Source: Mytilus galloprovincialis | Taxonomy: Eukaryota; Mollusca; Bivalvia; Mytilida; Mytilidae | Direction: 5' to 3' | Assembly: GCF_965363235.1 (NCBI RefSeq) | Contig: NC_134839.1 | Span: forward strand, 72,926,910 to 72,990,909 | Length of the DNA: 64,000 bases | Part shown: in pieces, positions 35,985 to 46,300 of the stretch | How the letters are laid out: every line of letters begins with the position of its first letter | How positions within the stretch are numbered: the stretch's first letter is position 1 | The notes under the pieces: generated by a model | Told to the model about the DNA's origin: nothing | What the model saw: only the letters and a program-made list of their open reading frames with translations | Databases searched by the model: none | Made by a program: the position numbers and the translations under genes

Positions 35985-37640
35985 ATATGATTTAAAGCTT
36001 CGCATATTGTATCGAAACCTGTCTCGTGATGCCTTCTAAATATTAAGTTATTTATTTTTTTATGTCGTCGGGTTCTTGTCTCATTAACGTTTACTCAAAT
36101 CTACTTTTATTAAAAAAAGAAATACGATTTGACAATTTGTAAGATAATGTGTTTGCAAATGAGGGTGTGGGATGTTACATTAAGAACTATTTCAATATGA
36201 ATAATTTATAAAAACGAAAAATGGTCTGGTTCATGAAACCGTAACCCATTACTGAGACCATCAAACTAGATTTATGCATAAACAAATTGTGTACAAATTG
36301 ATCCCTTGTGTTACAAACTTGACGCTAAGAGGCAATTGAAATCAATAGCTGTATTTCTTAATCATTAATTATATATAAAAATAACCTGATTTTCGGAATG
36401 TCCTTAGCTATATAAAATAGATAATCAAGTGTTTTTCTCAAAAAGCTGACCACAGAAACTCCTACATATAATTTGACACGTTTCCCAATTTATGTTTGTA
36501 GTTAGTTCGAATTCTGTAGTTAGCTCGAATTCTATTAATAAACTGTGTTCTCTATTAGCAGAAACAACTAATGAGTTCTCATGGACTAAATGAAAAGAGT
36601 TAATTTGAGTGTAAATTAAAGAACAAAAATATGTAATGTATCTGTCAATCATGTCAATATGCATAATAGCTCATGTCCTAAAGTTAAGTAAACCTTATTG
36701 CATAATGCAATTTGCTTTGTTATTATTACACTTTGTGTTAACCTGCCAGGTCTGAGTCAAAAATAGATACAGAGGAGCACAGATTCATGGTCCTCAAGCT
36801 AATAAGCAGAAATGAAAATAAAAAACACCATGAAAAGACAATAAATGCATTGAGGATCGACTGATGCTTTTAGCCAATGTGACTTATTGGTAGTTCTTGT
36901 CTTGCTGATAACTGTAATATGTTTGTCTCGTTCAACAATATTTTTAAAAACTTAAATTTTTTTTAAAAATGAAATGGCGTGAAATATCACTAAGGGACAT
37001 AAACGTCTATAAAGGGAGCCGAGCAATTCTAAGGGGACATTCAAACTCATTAAACAACATTGATATCAAACTGACAATGCCATGTCAATAAATATTCAAA
37101 ATGCAAACAATCGTATAAAAACCAGAACATAGAAAGCCATACGAACCCCAATATAAATCGGGGCTAACCCAGGTACTCAGAAGGGTAAAAGATCCTATTC
37201 CAGAAGATCTATAGGAAGGAATTGTAGTAACGACAATTGGAAACTCATCCGTGGACATCTGTTAAATAGATATTCTTTAACTCGTGCCGGTGTCCGTCAA
37301 ATTTTCGAGGCGATGCATTGCAACTTTACCACTTGTGACTTTTGGTTTATTAACTTCATTGGAGCAGCAATTCCCTACCAATGAAATCGTTATAGTAAAT
37401 GCCAGCTCTGGAATATCGTATCAGCTGGGAAATACTGGAATACTGCTAACATAGAAACGGAAAGTGTACTATTGTGCAGATAAACGCATTTCTTTCGTCG
37501 TAATATTTTTTCTCAACTGTCAATTTCTAGACGAAAGAAGTCATCCTCGTATGAATAAAGGAACAAGGCGACTAGAAGAGAAGCAAGGATGGTTCCATGA
37601 GAATGCAAATTGTTATCGAAAATCAAATCTAAACTTAAAT
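35985..37640 (+). other. Duplicated intergenic sequence with repeat fragments
   Basis: Nearly the same sequence lies at 57956-59480. It includes a fragment with ACTCATCCGTGGACATCTGT, then TAAATAGATATTCTTTAACT (37225-37290), related to the repeat at 21593. No gene is supported. Confidence 0.5.
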
Positions 37641-37671
37641 AAAATATATTGCCGCTACGAACATTTTGTTT

Positions 37672-37940
37672 CATCGATTCGGAAAAAGAGGTCACAGAGG
37701 TAATCGTCCGATATTAGCAAAATTTGTATCAATCAAGGACAAAGAAATTGTGCTAAAAACGGATACAAATTAAAAGAGACACAATTCGGAGTTAAAGAAC
37801 AGTTTCCAAAAGAAATCGAACAACTACGAAAGCCTTTATACCCAGTTGCAAAACAAGCAAGAAAAGAAAAAAGAAAAGTACGTATGGTAAGAGACAAATT
37901 GTACATTGATGGTGATTTGTACAAACCAAACACTGAATGA
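37672..37940 (+). pseudogene. L1-like ORF1 C-terminal fragment, frameshifted
   Basis: The first frame reads HRFGKRGHRGNRPILAKFVS, then IKDKEIVLK. After a one-base shift near 37760 the second reads NGYKLKETQFGVKEQFPKEI, then RKPLYPVAKQARKEKRKVRM, VRDKLYIDGDLY and TGA. This is the pattern of L1/Tx1 ORF1 RNA-binding proteins (RPRPI, LKNAYKLKG, FPKEI, VRDKLYIDG). The shift makes it non-functional. The matching place in copy B has lost it. Confidence 0.7.
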
Positions 37941-38460
37941 GTTGGAAACGAAAATGTACATGATGTTTTGAGTTTAATACAGCGGAGAAATATAACACAA
38001 CAATACGAAAGATCAACAAATGAACCTCAATTATCGCAGCTTGAAAGGTTTCCACGTGTTCAAACAAGATTTTACTACCAAACAGTAAAGAACGCAGACT
38101 ATTCGAGAAGATATACCTAACAATTAACAGTGTTTTAAACATGAAACCAAGATATTCTACTTTAAAGAGAAAAGGGAACATTACTTCGTTAAATTATTGC
38201 TTTGCTATTAAACATTTTTAAAGACAATCCGGTACATGTATATATGTATCTATGAAAACCTCTTGTTTCACCATCGCTGTGACAGAGGGTTGATTTGTTG
38301 TTATTGTTTGCTGTTATACCATTGTATCCACAAAGGTTTTACGGAATAAACTTAAAACCCGTTTGTCTTGTTGGACATATTAGTTGATAGGCCTGTGCCT
38401 GTCCCAAGTCAGATTGTAATTCAGTGGTTGTCGTTTATTTATGTGTTACATAATTGTTTT

Positions 38461-38672
38461 TCGTTCATTTGTTTATATAAATAAGGCCGTTAGTTTTCTC
38501 GTTTGATTTTTTTTACATTGTCATTTCGGGGCCTTTTATAGCTGACTATGCGTTGTGTGCTTTGCTCATTGTTGACGGCCGTATGGTGACCTATAGTTGT
38601 TAATTTCTGCGTCATGTTGGTCTCTAGTGGAGAGTTGTCTCCTTGGCGATCATGCCACATCTTTTTTCTTTA
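38461..38672 (-). repeat. Dispersed short repeat family S2, reverse copy
   Basis: The reverse complement of the S2 repeat: AAATAAGGCCGTTAGTTTTC, CATTGTTGACGGCCGTATGG, AGTTGTCTCCTTGGCGATCA and TGCCACATCTT. Confidence 0.7.
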
Positions 38673-39082
38673 TATATATTCTGACCATCGATGACGGGTT
38701 TTCACCTAAACAGATACCCTGGGGATGATTATAATGTTTGCTTGGTTGAAATTGTCACAGCATCTTCAGATAAGACGACTTTTATAAAACGATCCAAGAG
38801 ACGACGAACGCCAAAACCGGAGTCAAGCATGTGACAACAGAAATGGTTCCAACAAAGACTAAAAGTTTGAGACAAGTTCCCTCTCCCGTTTCTCTTAAAA
38901 TGTAATTGATAGAAGTAAAAAGTTTAACCAGTAAAATATTATTAAGAAAAGTACAAATTAAATAGTTTGTAAATCAACAACAAAATGATATATATAGAAT
39001 AGATGAAAGCTAATGAACAGTTTGCAGGCCTTTTACAGATTTTCAAAATATGTAGTGAATGTATAAACGTTTATTACGGCAA

Positions 39083-39442
39083 ATGATTTTTATCGTGAAT
39101 TTAATATTCTTAAGGATTGCTCTTATAGTAATTGTTTTCGGAAACATAGCTGAAAATTGTATCCGAAAAGTAAAAGTAAGTAGTGTTCATCAAGGATATG
39201 TATACTTAGTACTTTAAAAATAAAAAAATATACTCAAGCGCCTAGCTTCCTTTTCTAATAAGCCAATGACGTTATTATATTCAAATGAGAAATAACCTGG
39301 TTTTTTACCGAAACCGTCCAATTGCTTTTTTCAGAAAACTCTTGACATTATTTCTGAGAAAAAATTAAGCTACCAATTATGTGGGATACTGTCATTTACT
39401 ATAAATTCAGTTGCAGACCCAAATTTGGTATCAGAAACCTGA
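39083..39442 (+). CDS. Candidate two-exon small secreted peptide (copy A)
   Basis: Exon 39083-39175 reads MIFIVNLIFLRIALIVIVFG, then NIAENCIRKVK, a signal-peptide-like start, and ends exactly at a GTAAGT donor in phase 0. Exon 2, after a TTTTTTCAG acceptor at 39335, stays open for 35 codons (KTLDIISEKKLSYQLCGILS and on to LVSET) to a TGA at 39442. A further donor GTAAGT follows at 39455. The total is 66 residues with two Cys. No homology is known to me. It could instead be a 5' untranslated portion of the next gene, whose 5' UTR also begins at an acceptor (40294). Confidence 0.35.
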
Positions 39443-39454
39443 CAAAGCATTAAG

Positions 39455-40293
39455 GTAAGTGACTTAAATTATTACAGTGAAATGTTTCTCTCGAACTTAT
39501 AGAAAAGTAAGGTCGATATAAGATTAAAACATGCTAAACACTATTTTTTATTTTATTTTTGCGCATGGATTTCGACTGTTAAAAAGAAATTATACACACA
39601 AAAACCGACAATTAAGACTGAGAAAAACTAATGGTAAAAACGCAGTTTATATCTTTGTAAAGTAAGAAATAATTATAACAAAGAATTTTTTGATTTTGAA
39701 TAGACAGTTGAATATACTGTATATTTTTGACAACTGTGTGCTGACTATGTGTGTCTTTGGTATGTTGTATTGCTGTGTTCTGTCTATTTCGTTCTTTTTC
39801 CTCGGTTGTATTAGTATTAATGTAAGGAACTCACCCTTGTTAATCAAGTCGGTATATGTGTATAAACGTATTTTAATCGACATATGAAAATGTCATACGA
39901 TATGCAATGTAGTAGAGAGGTATATTTCTGTTGAGAAATGAGAAATTGATAATTGGAAAGTTGAAATCATAACCTTTGTCATAGAATTAAAATGTAGGAT
40001 ATTTAGTGTCAGAATATCATCAAATACCACGAACATCAAACTAAATAGCTTTGTAAGGTATTTTTTCTATCTTTATGTCTTTAGAAGGTCCTGTATAGAT
40101 TTTGCTTTTAACAATCTGAGTACGAAAACAAGTTGGCAGTTATAGTTATTTAGACATAAACATATTTTGTACACATTGTATCACTTTTATCATTATGTTA
40201 TATTCATGTTAACTTATACATGTTATACATATATACATATATAAATAATAGAAGTTTTTGTTGCCGCTTCTAATATTCGTTCTTTTTTTCCAG
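39455..40293 (+). other. Sequence upstream of the preproprotein gene
   Basis: AT-rich and duplicated at 60598-61607. The TTTTTTTCCAG acceptor just before 40294, 35 bp upstream of the start codon, suggests that the transcript has a 5' untranslated exon farther upstream. No promoter motif that I can defend. Confidence 0.4.
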
Positions 40294-40328
40294 AGTATTG
40301 CTAATAAAAGATTGCACAGATCGTAACA

Positions 40329-40385
40329 ATGTTAAGACTACAGATATGTGTGATTTTAGTGTCATTTGTTTCAGCATTCGATTTG
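40329..40385 (+). CDS. Preproprotein exon 1 (copy A): signal peptide
   Basis: The exon encodes 19 residues, MLRLQICVILVSFVSAFDL, ending at GTACGT in phase 0. The hydrophobic core followed by VSA fits signal peptidase rules. The ATG is chosen because it opens the signal peptide 35 bp after a likely acceptor. Confidence 0.8.
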
Positions 40386-43300
40386 GTACGTATTTTGTTT
40401 ATTACGACGCATTTCTACAAACTTATGTTATTGAAAGTAATAATACTAATAATTTGTATTTTATACTGAGTTATTCATATGAAAAATTTAACTTTGGATC
40501 CTTAAGTTTGTTGTGCTTAAATTTAACACATTGACATTTTGATTTAAACCTTCAAATCTAAATGAAAATATTCAAGAATGTTAATTTAATGATGACCCCA
40601 ATCAAAATATGTTATATTAGAAAGATCATTTATAGTTAATTTGTTTTTAATTCCAGAAATTTGATTACCAGATTAGGGAAGGGAAGGCTAGATTTGTTGA
40701 AAATATAGAAACCAATCTAGGAAAGAATATAGTTAAAATCCATACTCCAGCACACAACGATGTTCTCGAATCATACCTTATGCAAGATTTTCAAAAGGTT
40801 TGTAATCAAACTAGGTCAAAACATATTGCCAAACAACAAATGGGCAAATATGCGAACTTGTTTGGTATGCATGGCGGTCAGCGATATCACATATATCGAC
40901 GCATTCAATGTCATTGTTAATTGGAGAACAAAATCAACTACATCTATTCAAGATGACGAAAAAAGATACTTATAATATACTTCCTGTTCGAAATCTAAAC
41001 TATGTTTTAAAAAACGAATATTTCTTCAGATATTTTATAGATTATTAAGTACGGTTGTTTATTAAAAATGAAATAGCTTATTGCAGTAGTTTACATACAT
41101 GTATCAATTCAGGTAAGATCATAGAACGACTTTTTAAAGTATATTTGAATCTATATATGCCAAAAGCTAGTGTACCTGAATTAGTGAGTTGCTCATCATG
41201 GCGAAGGATGTAACACAAACTGTGAAGACAGTTTAGGTTGACAAAGAATTGGATGGAACCTCGGGAAGATTATCATTATACATCACATATATGCAATGCC
41301 ATATTTTAAGACGTTCGAATTCAAAATTTGCTTTTCGGCATCTTCTATTTTAGTTCTAATATTTATAGATTATCGTTGGTCATCTAAACGAGATTATTTT
41401 TCTCGCATGAGCAATTACGGCGAAAATAAGAAAAGTTATTGAGTTGAGATGACCAATGGCAATCTGTTTATCGCTATATATATTCTATCCAAGAATATGT
41501 TGTTAATTTCATTGACGTGCACACTTAGTTTTCTAGCGATAATTTTTCATATCACTCTACCGTGCCGAAGAAGGAAATTGTCAGTCAGTAGGATCAAAGG
41601 AAAAGTTCGTAAAATAGCATTAAATTTATATATATATATTTATACTAGTTTATGTTTTATGTAAATTGTGTTAGTACTGAATGACAATTAGCTTGGCAGA
41701 ACCGGATTGACCATATAAAATGTGTTAAAAAAACTTAGAACATATTAAGAAGGACTAAACGGGTCTGGTTTAAAACATTTAAAACGTAACCAGATAAGAA
41801 TGGCCGTTGTTTTATTTAATATATGAACATAAAAGGCTAACAAAATGTATTATTTATAGGGAAAGCAAATCAGATGTCTTCCATCTTTACGTCAATGTAG
41901 ACTGCGGGATATTGATAGAAAGACTTCATCTGATGCTGGTAAAGTTACAGAGTCATATGTACACAGCTGGGTATGTATAACCTTACAAAGAAAATGAAAC
42001 ATTGAGCTTAACGAATATTGAAATATTTGAGAAGCCTTTTGACAGACGTATAGAACTTTTTAAAAGGCAAGTAACATGTGGAGTGTTCCTAATGGAGCAA
42101 TAATGGCTCATATTTCTGAAACATCATAGTTCTGATAAAATTCTTTCCTGCGTCGCTGATGGCTAGTGGGTCTAGTAACCACTCAAATATGTCCATCTGT
42201 CTGTTTGTTCGTCCCTCCGTCCGCCCATCCATAAGATCTTGTGTAACACACTTTCGATATGTTCCTTACGTCGTAACTACAATCCCCTTCCTTTTCATGA
42301 ATGTGACCTACCGAATTAGACTATTTACCGGATTTCTAATCACATAAGCAACACGATGGGTGCCACATGTGGAGCAGGATCTGCTTACCCTTCCGGAGCA
42401 CCTGAGATCACCCCTAGTTTTTGGTGGGGTTCGTGTTGTTTATTCTTTAGTTTTCTATGTTGTGTCATGTGTACTATTGTTTTTCTGTTTGTCTTTTTCA
42501 TTTTTAGCCATGGCATTGTCAGTTTGTTTTAGATTTATGAGTTTGACTGTCCCTTTGATATCTTTCGTCCCTCTTCTTTCAGCAAGTTTTCTTAGCTTCT
42601 ATTGAAGGGAATGATTATATACTTGGTCTGCAACTTAATGATAAGTTATCGTACTATGAAATCATGTTTATGTATACTGTGCAGTCACTTTCTGTTTGTG
42701 GATTGGTTATAATTTTTCTTGACTTGTATGGAAGGGAATATTTTATTGATTTTATATTTGGTATTTAGTTTGTCAATGATATCGATCAATTACAGCGCGT
42801 GAGAAAGATTTAGATCTGCCTTGCAGGCACTTTTTTCCCGATAGTACACATTTTAATAACATTCATTGTAAAAGGAACCCAGACCTAAGTTACAACTAGA
42901 ATAGTTACTTTAGGATCCAGGTAGATCAAAGTTGCCCCCAACTTTGACATGGAGATAAATCTTCTGATAAAATCTATCTCTCCGATATGTCTGTTTCCGC
43001 AGAGTGTCCCGGTAGTTCTCTCCAAGTTCTTCGGCTTTTCTCCACAATATTATCAGACTTCCCGGTGCCCTAGTACTCCCTTTGTGTTGAGGTGGGGATT
43101 GTCCTTTAGAATATTGTTGTAAAAACGGTAGTGACACATCTCCATTAAAGTTTATGACCCCTTCTGTAGCCATTTTTGTGCAAAATTTCAAAACTACAGA
43201 TATAATGAATAATAGAGATAGGCCATTTTGTACATATACCAAGGGGAAACTTGATGCAAAGCATTTTTATTAACTGTTTATTGCATTTAATAGAAAAAGA

Positions 43301-46300
43301 GTACTTTTTGGCAAATAAACCAAGACTTGTATAGAAAATCCACAGCCTATATTACAGAGTATTTTGTTAAAACAATTTGAAACATAGATTACTCACTTGC
43401 TTTTCTACGATGTGCTAGTGTTTATTTTTTACAAAAAGTTCTAACCAACCTGTAAATTTAATTATTCCTCGTAATGAGTCACTAAAGTCGAGCGCACCCT
43501 TAAAGGTGTACTTGATTTGGTTCCATATTTTTATTTGTTACCACAATAATAAACTTGTTTTAGGGAAATCAATGCTAGCAAATCGGCAAATATGAAAGTA
43601 CAAGGATAAAGGCTGTGGATTTTCTATAAAAATTCCATGTGTTTAGCATTGAATCAACACAAGTGTACATATTCCTTAAGACAAATATGAAGTGTACGCG
43701 GATTTCACTTTACCCTACCAGCTCTCGAGGGGTTCTTCGGATAACGGAGGAATTTACCAGTACATACATACATACAGTCTACATACAAATAATCTTTTCT
43801 TTAAAGTTTCTCGGCTTGTATGGAAGAGAGATTTCATATTTGGTTTGCACTAAATGCTTGATAATTAAGACTTGTAGCGTGTTTTCATCTGCTATGCAGT
43901 CACTTTCTGTTTGCGAATAGTGTTAAATTTTACAAGAATCATTGTACAATGTAATTTTCGTCAAATAAAAGGCAAAATTATGTTATGCTTCAGAATACAT
44001 GCAGCCTCAATCAATAAAATGCAGTTAAATGATGGAGGTCTATATCTGGCATTGATATTGTTTAAAGCTTTTGTGACACGATCTTTGTAGATTGTGTTTT
44101 ATGTCCTTCTGCGACGATTTATTACGCTTTTTGTACCTTCTATTATTTTGCAAAGCATTGACTAATACTTTCGCAGTACATATTTTCAGAGGAATCACCA
44201 AACAACAAAATTCCATATTGCACGGTATATGCATTAAGTTGATTAAATGAAAATAAGATGTGGTATGATTATTATCATGCACGTTCACTTCAAACAAGTT
44301 AGAGTTTTGTGTTGCAGAACAAAGGCACGAACAGCATATCAAGCACCAATGCAACAGTGATAAAGGAGATGTATTATGTTGATGGCGAAGAAGTAGTTAA
44401 CACTGTTGAACTGGGAGAGGACTTGAGGACATTTTATGAAAGCTTTGAATATCCTCTTTACATTGAAAAGAACATACCCAGTGACGCTAAAGTACTCAAC
44501 ATAGCTAGTTCTTCTGGTAAATTTATATCAATATATAACTGATACAATTAAATAAAGATATCAATATAATGATATAAATAATGAATATTAATGTCGTCTA
44601 TCTCAAATAGTTTTATTAATACGTTAAACATTATAGAACCAAACCACACAAATATATATACGTAGTTTTCAATTTAGACTTGTTTATATTTTTTCGTTTG
44701 GGCTTGTATCATATTTTCCCTCCGGTTTATATGATCCGTTCGTCCTACATTGACTCTTAAAACTCAAGAGTCTATCTTAAAATGAGGGTACATTTTAAAT
44801 GGCCTTCGAAATACCGTTTCGATCCCTAACATCACTGAAGAGACATTTATTGTCGATATCCGGATCTGGTGTACAAAAGTATTAACACCTTATGTTTGTG
44901 GCATAACATCGTGGCCACAAGTTAATTGTTTTCTGTTTAGCATTAAATTTATATTAAGATCCATTTTGTTACATCTTGTTATCAATTTTATTTGGCAATC
45001 GCCAATGGCAGTCAGCAGGGTAAAAGAACATCAGTTTTTCGACCTGTTAGTCAAATGCGTTTTGTTTGAATATACTTTTTCACTTTTTTGGTATTTTGGA
45101 AAATGTTATTTGTGCTGTATTTTGACCCTTCTACAACGATTTTTTTTATACATGCACACGTATAAAAATTGCGGTTTTTATCCAACGCAATCATAGGTTT
45201 GAATGTTGTTTTCAATTTAGACTTGTTTATAGTTTTTGTTTGGGCTTGTATCATATTTTCCCTCCGGTTTATATGATCCGTTCGTCCTACATTGACTCTT
45301 TAAATTCAAGAGTCTGTCTAAAATTGAGGGTACATTTTATATGGCCTTCAAAATACCGTTTCGATCTCTAACATCACTGAAGAGACATTTATTGTCGAAA
45401 TCCGGATCTGGTGTACATAAAAGTATTGACACCTGATGTTTGTGGCATAACATCTTGGCCACAAGTTTATTGTTTACTGTTTAGTATTTTATTTATATTA
45501 AGATCCATTTTGTTACATCTTGTGATCAATTTTATTTGGCAATCGCGAATGCCAGTCAGCAGGGTTAAAGAACATCAGTTGTTCGACCTGTTAGTCAAAT
45601 GCGTTTTGTTTGAATATACTTTTTCACTTTTTTGGTCTTTTAGAAAATGTTGTTTGTGATATATTAAGACCCTTCTACAACGAAATTTGTTTTACATGCA
45701 CACGTATAAAAATCGCGGTTATTATCCAACGCAATCATAGGTTTGAACGTAGTTTTCAATTCCGACTTGTTTATTTACATATATTTATATATCTTGAAAA
45801 CAGTACTTATTCAAGTCATCGCGATAAGTTTGGCTTACAACCACATTCATATTAGATTCACCATTAGTCATTAAATTTCATAACTAATATCAACTATTTT
45901 CTATCAATTATGTCAGTTTGCAAATGTCTATTCTGATTTCAGGAAGACGGTTCAAAAGGGAAATGCAGCCACTGAACAATGATTGCGACGGACAAAATCC
46001 AATAAGAGTTTACGGTGTTGATTCCGGAAGATCATGTAACTATCTTAAGATATGTGAAGAGTAAGTATTATTATCCTTAGTTTTTTTTGGTTCAACATGT
46101 GGATAGGGGATGCGTTTTACATTTCATGTTTCGATCCCGGAAGGGATTGTTTTGGCGGGCGGGCGGGCGGTTGCCAAACAGTGTCCGTGCTTTAAATCAT
46201 GAAATGTTCAATCAAATCTTTTCAAATTCAAATATGTTGTTCCTGATGACAAAATGGAGGTCAAGTCAATGTTGATGATTGTCACTTTTACCGTTCAACA

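Larger units (their letters stand above)
34993..43260 (+). repeat. Segmental duplication, copy A, second block
   Basis: From 34993 the DNA matches 56868 onward in the same order and orientation, through the foldback arm, the S2 repeat, the two-exon peptide candidate and the first three exons of the preproprotein gene, up to at least the sequence at 42905-43000, which is at the window end in copy B. Between the two blocks of copy A lie 14 kb that copy B lacks. Confidence 0.9.
44662..45775 (+). mobile_element. Retrozyme-like tandem dimer with hammerhead ribozymes
   Basis: Two head-to-tail copies of a 542-bp unit, plus the first 30 bp of a third (TAGTTTTCAATT, then CGACTTGTTTA near 45750). Shared words include CCCTCCGGTTTATATGATCC, GTTCGTCCTACATTGACTCT and CACTTTTTTGG. 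Each unit has a hammerhead motif at the same place, so the two cleavage sites (after 44866 and after 45408) bracket one full monomer. Retrozymes, small non-autonomous retroelements that make circular RNAs, have this form. The element sits in sense orientation in intron 4. The first ribozyme is damaged. Confidence 0.7.

Noticed and set aside
41449..41664. 71-codon frame with hydrophobic stretch inside preproprotein intron 2, also in copy B
   Set aside because: The copy B version has an indel near its start and a shifted end, as expected for intron sequence.
42910..43242. 110-codon minus-strand frame, partly repeated in copy B
   Set aside because: Conservation is explained by the duplication itself. 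No motif or splice evidence.
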